Shown here piece by piece: positions 57,053-64,000 of a stretch of 64,000 nt of DNA; the stretch's first letter is position 1; every line of letters begins with the position of its first letter. Both the position numbers and the translations under genes were made by a program. The DNA is from Trichomonas vaginalis G3 (Eukaryota > Parabasalia > Trichomonadida > Trichomonadidae), in the NCBI RefSeq assembly GCF_026262505.1, contig NC_067206.1:2480001-2544000 (forward strand), written 5' to 3'. The notes below the pieces were generated by a model that did not search any database, was not told the DNA's origin, and saw only the letters and a list, made by a program, of their open reading frames with translations.

Positions 57053-57139
57053 TGTATATCATAGTTTTTTTTTGGTTTCGCAAAACATCCAAAAACAAAT
57101 ATGCTATAAAAGTGACAATTTTAGCAAAACGAAACCCTT
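57053..57139 (+). mobile_element. E, right end
   Basis: Resumes E after Mav-B (TGTATATCATAGTTTTTTTT) and ends with the inverse TIR GCAAAACGAAACCCTT at 57124-57139. AATCTATCG (57140-57148) is the outer target duplication matching 5344-5352. Confidence 0.85.
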
Positions 57140-57148
57140 AATCTATCG

Positions 57149-57533
57149 CTGCAGATATTTGTTGAAACTCTCATGCTTGTTCATTGCTACAAGCTGGAAT
57201 GTAAAAGTATTTTTTATCGAAAAATATTATTGCAGAAATTAAATAAATATATGGCCATTATTGAGTTAAACATCTCCAATAGGATCCAAAGATATCAATC
57301 CAATATGAATTACTCTTATCATTTCAAAATCAATGATTGATTTACTACGAAGTACAAAGTTATCAAATTTTGATAAAATTGAATGTGTCTGAATTAAAAT
57401 TTAAATGTAATAAGTGTAACTTCCACAATACCATACAAAACATTAACGAATTAATGCCATTGAAATTGAAGTTGTCAAATTTGTAAAATAATATTTTTCA
57501 TTTTTTGAAATCAGAGATATATACTAAACAAAT
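57149..57533. other. Host intergenic DNA before the TLDc gene
   Basis: About 385 bp of AT-rich sequence. No gene seen. ACTAAACA and CACAG near 57523-57551 recall trichomonad branch and 3' splice signals, but I find no matching 5' splice site upstream. Confidence 0.5.
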
Positions 57534-57539
57534 TCATTT
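57534..57539 (+). promoter_or_regulatory. Initiator-like motif before the TLDc gene
   Basis: TCATTT fits the trichomonad initiator TCA(C/T)(T/A). A second fit, TCACAG, is at 57546. They lie 40-55 bases before the first ATG (57590), somewhat longer than the usual leader. Confidence 0.45.
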
Positions 57540-57589
57540 TGAATTTCACAGATTTTGAATCTAATTTTATCGCTTGTACAAATTTTTAT

Positions 57590-58612
57590 ATGGAAATTGA
57601 CGGAGTTGTGTATGGCGATGGCAATGAACAAGAAGAGAAAAAAATTTCTGGCCTTTTTGATATAGACAATCATCAAGATTGCCCTTGCTATGCATATTAT
57701 ACAGAGAGTACTTTAATATTCGAATTTGCTGCAGAATTGTTTGATAAAAAACCACTTTATCATATTAATTTACTTGGAATAATTGATTCTTCAATCATAC
57801 CACACTTTTCTCATCAAAATGTCCAGAATATTGAAGAAATTGAAGCTGATTATGCGGCTGCGATTCTAATCATTGATTTCTTAGAAGATATTCATGATAA
57901 GAAGTCCCTCAAAACCGCATGTTTTACAGGAATGAGAAAAGATTTAATCAATTTACGTGAAGGATTTATTTTGATTTCAGATTTGATTCAGAAGAGCTTC
58001 AATTACCGCATTCCAGATATATCATCAATGAATGCATCTAATAAGAACAATGATTTCAAGAAAAAGCAATATAATACTTTTCGCTTAATTGGACGATCAA
58101 TGATCTTCAATACATACGAAATTGATATTATTCGCTATGCATTACCATATCGCGAACGATTTTGCACTTGGAAGCTTCTTTATTCAGCGAATGAAGATGG
58201 TGTTTCATTAACATCTCTTTTTTCCAAAGCAAGGAAGAAACTCCATTTAATGCTATTCCTTATTGCTGATGACCAAACAAAATATGGCGCTTTTCTGACT
58301 CAAGGATTGAAAATTGAAAATGAATATTATGGAAGCGGTGAAATGTTCGTTTTCACAGCAAAACCATACTTAACACTTTACAAATGGTCAGGAAAGAACT
58401 ATAATTTTACAACAGCAACAAAAACAGGAATCAGCATTGGTACAGGACCAAATGGAGCTGCAATCTTCATTGGCGAAGCATTAGAGTATGGATTCTCCGA
58501 CCCTTCAACGACATTTGACTCTCCATCACTTACCACAGCTCCAAAAGTCAAGATTCTTAATGCAGAACTCTGGGAAGTTAGGAATCAAAATATTCAAGCG
58601 GAGAATTTGTAA
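57590..58612 (+). CDS. TLDc-domain protein
   Basis: 340 aa from the first in-frame ATG. The open frame extends about 17 codons upstream to 57539 but has no ATG there. The C-terminal ~150 residues (about 188-335) fit TLDc: RFCTWKLLYSANEDGVSLTS, LIADDQTKYGAFL, GSGEMFVFTAKP, YKWSGKNYNF, ISIGTGPNGAAIFIGEALEY, GFSDPSTTFDSPSL, and a final VKILNAELWEV. TLDc proteins are linked to oxidative-stress resistance and, in several eukaryotes, to V-ATPase binding; trichomonads carry large TLDc families. The N-terminal part (about 1-185) is unrecognised and helical. Host gene just beyond the composite transposon. Confidence 0.85.
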   Translation: MEIDGVVYGDGNEQEEKKISGLFDIDNHQDCPCYAYYTESTLIFEFAAELFDKKPLYHINLLGIIDSSIIPHFSHQNVQNIEEIEADYAAAILIIDFLEDIHDKKSLKTACFTGMRKDLINLREGFILISDLIQKSFNYRIPDISSMNASNKNNDFKKKQYNTFRLIGRSMIFNTYEIDIIRYALPYRERFCTWKLLYSANEDGVSLTSLFSKARKKLHLMLFLIADDQTKYGAFLTQGLKIENEYYGSGEMFVFTAKPYLTLYKWSGKNYNFTTATKTGISIGTGPNGAAIFIGEALEYGFSDPSTTFDSPSLTTAPKVKILNAELWEVRNQNIQAENL

Positions 58613-59036
58613 TTTCATATAGGTATGATATTCCCACGCGAATCATGCCACTAATATTATGTTATATATTGTCAGTATTGGTATTTTTCCATGGAAATTT
58701 TTATATTAAATAATTAATAATTATTTTAATACTGAGATATCATTTACCATTGAATTAAAGCTTCCCTTAGAAAGTCTGCTTTGTAGAACATAGCATTTAA
58801 CCTTTGCTTTGAATATCTTTAGAAAGACAATAACAATTAAGAAGAAATATATATATAGAATTACTCATTTATAACACGATGTAGATATTCATCAGATAAG
58901 ATATAAAAATTTTAGAAGTATAAAAAATATATATATTTAATACAAACAAACAAATGATTGCATAAGCACAATTGCATCGTATCCAATGCTGTAATAGTGG
59001 ATCCAGCAACCAAAACAGAAAAAATAAAAATCATCT
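58613..59036. other. Host intergenic DNA between TLDc and membrane-protein genes
   Basis: About 420 bp between convergent genes; includes short ATATATAT runs. Nothing else supported. Confidence 0.5.
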
Positions 59037-59450
59037 CTATTTTGAACCTGATGTACCATTAATTGATGAATTACCTCTTTCCATTTCGAGTATGAGTATC
59101 TTCTGAATCAATATGCCTACACCAACAAATATAATGGAGAGAAACAGTAATAATATTATTACAACTGTACACGAAGTTATGTTTTGCTGATCTGAAAAAC
59201 TTTTGTATTTCGGCGGCCTTAATATACTTTTCACAGGTTTATTTGATATAATTGGTTTGATAATATTTTCAAGAGGAATACTTTGATCAATTGGCTCTGT
59301 GTATACCTTGATAACATCAGAAAACGTTACTTTCTTTGGTATGTTTTGAATTTCCAAGTCCAGCAAATAATCAGTGTCATTTGCATCACTCATTATTTCA
59401 AATTTATTTGTTTTTGCATCACTCAAAATAACCGTAAAATTCTCTGTCAT
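59037..59450 (-). CDS. Single-pass, tail-anchor-like membrane protein
   Basis: 137 aa, ATG at 59450. Residues 1-90 are hydrophilic; a strong membrane segment covers about 94-120 (TVVIILLLFLSIIFVGVGIL); the last ~18 residues (ERGNSSINGTSGSK) carry two N-glycosylation sequons (NSS, NGT), suggesting a luminal or outer C-tail. The cytoplasmic part has KKVTFSD and VKSILRPPKYKSF, which look like short docking motifs. No family recognised. Host gene. Confidence 0.65.
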   Translation of the reverse strand: MTENFTVILSDAKTNKFEIMSDANDTDYLLDLEIQNIPKKVTFSDVIKVYTEPIDQSIPLENIIKPIISNKPVKSILRPPKYKSFSDQQNITSCTVVIILLLFLSIIFVGVGILIQKILILEMERGNSSINGTSGSK

Positions 59451-60512
59451 TTGAAAGTCTAATAGAGAGAAGATGAAAAATGATGTTAATAAGATAGCGA
59501 TTAAAAACCCTTCTGATGATGGTGAAAAAAATGAAAATCTTTTGCTGGTTTATAATTATCTCATCTCTTGTAAAGATTTTCATATGCAGGGAAAAGGACA
59601 TATCGTTTATAATATGTCATTTAATTAATGCATATCCTGCAGATCACAGCTAATTTATCTTTGGTTAATATTTGCTAATTTTATTTTCTTCAGAATGTCA
59701 AGGTGAGGAGTGATATATATAAAAGGACAGAAAATTTTTCACTTTGTTAAAGTTCTAATAGATAAAAACATCAAGCACACTAACAGCAAAGAAATTTTAT
59801 AAGAAAGGATTAATTTTTATTCAAGAGAAGAATAAATTAATTCCATCTTAGAATCATAATAATAACATATTTCATGGGATTTAATTCATGGAGAAAAGCG
59901 TATCTTGATTGAAGAAGCAAGCAGCATCATCGAAAGCAAACATATCAAATAAGGTATCAAGCTGAGAAATAGGCTTTGTGGCATTCATTACATCAGAGTT
60001 TTTGTCAATGACAATCTTCTTCGAGAGGTTATCGATTTTGTAATTTAATCGTCGTCGTTATCGATTTTGTAATTTAATCGTTATCGTCTTTTTCTAAACG
60101 TGCATTTTTACATTAAAAGCAATGCAACTCCAAAATTAATTGGTATTTAGACTTTAATTAGGTGCAGACAAACGAAATGCAGTCCAAATATTTTGGTGAT
60201 ATATGAATTACATAAATTTAGGGAAATTGAAATTATATCTTTTTAAATTTTTAGGAAAACAGATTTATAGAATTGTTTAAGTCATCAAAATAATGCAGAC
60301 TTAGGTCAAATTTTCCAAATTTAATCATTTGCAAGACTTTCAAGCGACTTCAAAATGTCGAAATATAAGTCCAAAAATAAAATTACGATTACAGTCTATC
60401 CTCAATTATTATCACGCTAATTATTGAGTGACCCATGCGTTCGTATGTATGTAATACCTTTTAAAAAGGAGATGAGAGAGATAAACTACATTTACAATTT
60501 AAATCTGATGTA
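59451..60512. other. Host intergenic DNA with a small duplication
   Basis: A 24-bp direct repeat (TATCGATTTTGTAATTTAAT type) lies at about 60030-60085. The rest is AT-rich with no gene except the short remnant at 59881-60057. Confidence 0.5.
59881..60057 (-). pseudogene. Possible 3' remnant of a host gene
   Basis: A minus-strand frame of 58 codons without a start, encoding NLSKKIVIDKNSDVMNATKP, then ISQLDTLFDMFAFDDAACFF, ending TLFSMN. The residue mix is more protein-like than the surrounding DNA, and its upstream end falls at the direct duplication near 60058. Possibly the tail of a lost gene. Confidence 0.4.
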
Positions 60513-60946
60513 TTTACTTGTTACATTTACAAATGTAAATGTTTCTCGTAATGTTTACATTTTGTAAGTATAACGAATAAAAATGACGCACTTTTTTACA
60601 AAGTCAAATTATGCGATACAACTTTACTTGTTACATTTACAAATGTAAATGTTTCTCGTAATGTTTACATTTTGTAAGTATAACGAATAAAAATGACGCA
60701 CTTTTTTACAAAGTCAAATTATGCGATACAACTTTACTTGTTACATTTACAAATGTAAATGTTTCTCGTAATGTTTACATTTTGTAAGTATAACGAATAA
60801 AAATGACGCACTTTTTTTACAAAGTCAAATTATGCGATACAACTTTACTTGTTACATTTACAAATGTAAATGTTTCTCGTAATGTTTACATTTTGTAAGT
60901 ATAACGAATAAAAATGACGCACTTTTTTTACAAAGTCAAATTATTG
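60513..60946. repeat. Tandem repeat, four units of ~110 bp
   Basis: Units begin at about 60513, 60623, 60733 and 60844. Each has TTTACTTGTTACATTTACAA with the inverted pair CATTTACA / TGTAAATG, then TTCTCGTAATGTTTACATTT, and AAAAATGACGCACTTTTTT. Copies are nearly identical apart from T-run length. Satellite-like; no coding potential. Confidence 0.9.
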
Positions 60947-61899
60947 TTCGATTTTTGCAGCTTGTAAACGATTAATTGTATAAAGCAATTGATATTAGCA
61001 CGACATAACTGAATAATTCTAATATTGAAATCAAAAGCCCTTAAAATATCATGATATTTTAATTTCATAACAAATCTAGGAGACTATTTGATGAAAACAT
61101 ATCCGATGTGGGTTTTGTTGTATTATATAACTTGTTATTGACTTCTTAGCTTTCCAAATTTTTTTCGATAATGAGAAAACGAATGAAAAATCAACATTTG
61201 GTCCATTTAAAATTTGATTTGTTTACATTTTTTTTACTTTTTGAATTTCAATTTATATTTTCCTCAAGAAATACTTTAGATTTTAAGAAACTAAATCATA
61301 TAATCTACTAAGAAAATATATTAAATCCTATAATACTCAAAGTTTTGTGATAAATCCGATCTTTTTTATTTTACTTTTATTATGTTTTTGCAAACTTAAG
61401 GTCCTCACTAGGTAAAACATAATACTCTTTGAAGTTAAGTATTTTCACAAAGAGAGGACCAACAATATCAAAAGATTGAATAAAGATTTGTATTATTTTA
61501 TTTATTTTTAAGAACATGTTTAAGAACCCTCATTATCTCCACGAATATTGCATATTTTTCTATTCTAAGACCACCAAAATTACGTTTTAATATAGAAAAT
61601 AACATATTTATGTGATGCTAAAGTCGAAGTCCTTAAAAAATTAGTGTTAAACATCCATTTATTACAAAATTGAAGAAATATGTGTAAAATATAACACATA
61701 ATTTAGTTATTTGACTCAATTATTAGTTATGCAATATCAGTTGTGTTTATATCTGCGTTATATCACGAGATGCATTGAATTGTCATAATTAGATCACCGT
61801 AAATCTTATCAATTTTTGATACACTTCCGGTGAAAAATTTAGCCTTGACAATAGGATGAAATATATTGTAAAAAAATAAATTTTAGATTTTGAAGTTTA
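60947..61899. other. Host intergenic DNA
   Basis: About 950 bp of AT-rich DNA. An imperfect inverted pair (GGTCCTC near 61401 and GAGGACC near 61456) is the only structure noticed. Confidence 0.5.
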
Positions 61900-61906
61900 T
61901 CATTTC
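61900..61906 (+). promoter_or_regulatory. Initiator motif TCATTTC
   Basis: A full fit to the trichomonad initiator, with the inferred start A 10 bases before the ATG at 61912. This is the classical short-leader arrangement. Confidence 0.65.
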
Positions 61907-61911
61907 GAATA

Positions 61912-63072
61912 ATGAAATATAAACAATACAAATTTTCTGTCGTTTCGAGATTCATAAATGATCGGAATCTTCCAGCTCCGACTGAAATAGAACTTTCGGA
62001 AGCTAATTTTCAAGACGAATCTTCTTTATTAAGATTTATTTTGGATATCCCTAAGGATTTAAGCTTTTCCATTGACTCATATTCAATGAATCTTTTGATA
62101 CATTTCATTATCGAGCAATCTACACAAAATGAAACAATATTAAAATTCACAATTCAAAATATCACTTCTTCGAATATCTTTCAAATAGATTTGATACTAC
62201 TGGAAAATTTATTCGAATATTTATCGCATTATATTAACCAGATTTTTTTCATTTTTTCATTAAAATTAATTCATTTTAAAGCTTTAGATAACATACAATA
62301 CCTTTATTTATCAACATTTTCCGATCAATATGATGAGATATTACGTTTCATAAGCAGCAGTGACAATTCTCTCTATATCATCGATACATTTATTGCTTTG
62401 ATTAAAAACAATATTCTTGACGTTGAATTCTTCCAAAACGCAGTTTTACTCAAGAAAGAAATTTTTTCTAGTATTATTGAGTACGAAAATCAATATTCAA
62501 CTTATGCAATTGCAAATTTCTTTACAAAATTATTAAAATATTACCCAGGATATGCAACTGCTCTTCCATGTTCGGATATACTAATATCAAATTATTTCAA
62601 CTTTTTTAATGACGTGAATTCAATTATAAATAACGAAGATTTTGTTTATCTTCTCAAATTTATAGTTTTATTTTATAAAGCAGTCGATATAACATCTGAG
62701 ATGGCTTTAGAATTCATAAAAACACTTGAAATTCTGCGAAGTCTTTCTCCTCACTATTCATTTACAGAGTATGTAGTTCAGGGGTATTATTGTGTACTTC
62801 CTCTTATACCCATGCAAATTTCATCTACCGATTTTTTAAATTCACATGAATTTTTAATTAATTATGCAATTGAGAATTCAAATCTTCACAAATATTTGAA
62901 ATTATATTCCAGATGTTTCCGCAGATTTGATAGCGATGAAATATTCAAAAATGTTTTTCATATCTTAAACCTTGTAGAAGTTACAACAGAATATTTATCA
63001 GAAAATCAGGATCTTTCTGAGAAACAGATCTTTATTTGCAACGATATCCTAACGAGGGTTAATTTAATTTAA
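61912..63072 (+). CDS. Unknown helical (armadillo/HEAT-like) host protein
   Basis: 386 aa, almost entirely predicted helix by eye: Leu/Ile/Phe-rich helices of 15-20 residues alternating with polar turns, for example LLRFILDIPKDL, NLFEYLSHYINQIFFIF, YLLKFIVLFYKAVDI and EYVVQGYYCVLPLIP. This resembles the alpha-solenoid proteins common in trichomonad genomes, but no specific family is recognised. The start has a perfect initiator 10 bases upstream. Its stop overlaps that of the convergent HP1-like gene by 4 bp (63069-63072). Confidence 0.75.
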   Translation: MKYKQYKFSVVSRFINDRNLPAPTEIELSEANFQDESSLLRFILDIPKDLSFSIDSYSMNLLIHFIIEQSTQNETILKFTIQNITSSNIFQIDLILLENLFEYLSHYINQIFFIFSLKLIHFKALDNIQYLYLSTFSDQYDEILRFISSSDNSLYIIDTFIALIKNNILDVEFFQNAVLLKKEIFSSIIEYENQYSTYAIANFFTKLLKYYPGYATALPCSDILISNYFNFFNDVNSIINNEDFVYLLKFIVLFYKAVDITSEMALEFIKTLEILRSLSPHYSFTEYVVQGYYCVLPLIPMQISSTDFLNSHEFLINYAIENSNLHKYLKLYSRCFRRFDSDEIFKNVFHILNLVEVTTEYLSENQDLSEKQIFICNDILTRVNLI

Positions 63073-63425
63073 TTTTTATTTTTTATTTCAAGTTTGAGTA
63101 AACTTTCAAGATAATCTATATAAGCCTTTTGATGTTCTTCATCTAGATTCTTGTTTAATATGTGATGAATTTGATTTTTTTTTGAAAATTCAAGATAAAA
63201 TTCTTTTTTATCTTGATCAACAACATGAACAATTCGAGTACAGCGTAACATTTCATCAATATTTTCTGTTTTCTTCGTTTCTAGATATTTTTCAAATATT
63301 TCTTGCGGAATCTCATTTTGATATACCCATTTATTTTTTTCCGGATGCTGATCTTTGTACTTAACGAAATATTGCTTGACTATTCGCTCAGAAACAACAT
63401 ATTCGATCTCTTTTCTCTTTCTCAT
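63069..63425 (-). CDS. HP1-like chromodomain / chromoshadow-like protein
   Basis: 118 aa, ATG at 63425. Residues about 7-50 fit a chromodomain: EYVVSERIVKQYFVKYKD (first cage residue and the Y-VK-K strand), NKWVYQNEI at the position of the usual NTWEP-ENL, then a helix EIFEKYLETKK. Residues about 60-113 (RIVHVVDQDKKEFYLEFSKK, then AYIDYLESLLKL) resemble a chromoshadow domain, which dimerises HP1. So it is probably a compact HP1-type reader of methylated histone H3. The domain call is by pattern only. Stop overlaps the convergent gene. Confidence 0.55.
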   Translation of the reverse strand: MRKRKEIEYVVSERIVKQYFVKYKDQHPEKNKWVYQNEIPQEIFEKYLETKKTENIDEMLRCTRIVHVVDQDKKEFYLEFSKKNQIHHILNKNLDEEHQKAYIDYLESLLKLEIKNKN

Positions 63426-63649
63426 TGAATATTTGTGACACTTTTGAATTCAATCAAATCAAAAATATTTGAAATTGCTAGAATTTTTTTCTTTCTCATG
63501 AATATTTGAAATGACTCAAAAGGAAAACTCGTTCGATTCAATTCAATTTTGAATCAGAATTTTTTAAGGACCAATAAATCAAATTATGTTAAGAAAATCT
63601 TTTTTTAACTCAGAGTATCAAAAGTACGTTAAACCTTCAATTTTATCTC
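63426..63649. other. Divergent host spacer
   Basis: About 220 bp between the HP1-like gene and the next plus-strand start. Repeated TCAATT / GAATTCAATC-type motifs near 63445-63555 could include initiators; none is decisive. Confidence 0.4.
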
Positions 63650-63790
63650 ATGTCGGAAAGCGAACCGACAATAGTGGAAGAGAATCAAACTATATCAGTA
63701 TCCATCCAAGCTATTGTTGATGAAGAAAAAGGAGATGGAGCTGATATGCTGGATTTAATTCAAAATGAATTGAATTCCGTAAAAAATTGA
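63650..63790 (+). CDS. Short acidic host frame (46 aa)
   Basis: MSESEPTIVEENQTISVSIQ and on, ending IQNELNSVKN, from an ATG preceded by TTTTATCTC. Acidic and low in aromatic residues. It may be the first part of the gene at 63820 if that gene is interrupted, or an independent short gene. Confidence 0.35.
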   Translation: MSESEPTIVEENQTISVSIQAIVDEEKGDGADMLDLIQNELNSVKN

Positions 63791-63819
63791 AATATAGAAT
63801 GGAAATACCTGAAAATCCC

Positions 63820-64000
63820 CAATTCCAATTCTCAAGGAAAGATATAGCAAATTAAAATTTACAGATCCTACAGAAGCTGCTATATTTATTGCAAAAGATT
63901 CATATAATTCTTTTTATCCATTAAATTTTGAGCAAGGAAAAAAGTTTCGTTGTCCTAACTGCCAATTTTGCATGGAGCTTGTAAAGACTCATGAAAATGG
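63820..64000 (+). pseudogene. Partial host gene with a Cys-pair motif at the window edge
   Basis: A frame without its own ATG encodes SPIPILKERYSKLKFTDPTE, then AAIFIAKDSYNSFYPLNFE, then KKFRCPNCQFCMELVKTHEN and runs off the window. CPNC-x2-C suggests a zinc-binding loop. Another frame has ATG near 63804 (MEIPENPQFQFSRKD) but ends soon after, so the start may be frameshifted or spliced. Product unknown. Confidence 0.35.

Larger units (their letters stand above)
5353..57139 (+). mobile_element. Composite TIR transposon E (Mutator-like), with a nested copy and two Mavericks
   Basis: Both outer ends carry the inverted repeat AAGGGTTTCGTTTTGC and are flanked by an 8-9 bp duplication. Removing the Mavericks and the nested copy leaves an E unit of about 1.05 kb: left half as at 5353-5770 and right half as at 5771-6405 inverted. 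Copies within the block look essentially identical. No transposase is visible, so E is probably non-autonomous. Family assignment to Mutator-like elements rests only on the 9-bp duplications and TIR ends. Confidence 0.7.

Noticed and set aside
57521-57551. Intron 3' end (ACTAAACA to CACAG) before the TLDc gene
   Set aside because: Trichomonad introns use a nearly fixed ACTAACACACAG 3' motif and a GTAYGT donor; neither is matched in full here.

Overview
The window looks like a chromosome segment of a trichomonad parasite (Parabasalia). This rests on AT-rich DNA, intron-poor genes with very short 5' leaders and initiator-like TCA(C/T)T(T/A) start motifs, a protein resembling the trichomonad-specific initiator-binding family (4253-5185), a TLDc-domain gene, and two Maverick/Polinton giant elements, a group greatly expanded in this lineage. 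I do not assign a species.

Layout. 1-5343 is host DNA with a long empty AT-rich stretch and the initiator-binding-type gene. 5353-57139 is one composite mobile block. Its scaffold is a ~1.05 kb terminal-inverted-repeat DNA transposon (called E here; ends AAGGGTTTCGTTTTGC, ~9 bp target duplication, Mutator-like). E has a second copy of itself nested and partly inverted, and each half of the rightward copy carries one Maverick: Mav-A (6559-30927, AATAT target duplication) and Mav-B (31761-57052, TGTATA target duplication). 57149-64000 is host DNA again: a TLDc gene, a single-pass membrane protein, a 4x110 bp tandem repeat, a helical-repeat-like gene convergent with an HP1-like chromodomain gene, and a partial gene at the edge.

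Mavericks. The two copies are colinear and near-identical at both ends of their gene maps. Left half: large coiled-coil protein, major capsid protein, penton-like protein, SF3 helicase, A32-type packaging ATPase. Right half: membrane-active-looking small proteins, retroviral-type integrase, fibre with phage-collar-like tip, candidate surface protein, N6-adenine methyltransferase. Between ATPase and integrase they differ completely in content. Mav-A has a KilA-N gene, a T5orf172 gene and many variable hairpins. Mav-B has an extra HNH homing-type endonuclease, a GC-richer cassette with another HNH gene, and a decayed protein-primed DNA polymerase B; no polymerase is recognisable in Mav-A. Both are fossils: Mav-A has roughly half a dozen breaks, Mav-B about two dozen or more. 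Low divergence suggests they are young.

The most unusual structures are: (1) hairpins whose stem sequence changes while complementarity is kept, set between constant linkers, even inside a coding region; (2) three cassettes with 22-bp-period repeat arrays on both sides of a core, always between the same divergent gene pair; (3) the nested and inverted E scaffold; (4) a surface-protein family and a capsid protein with locally swapped segments in otherwise near-identical DNA.
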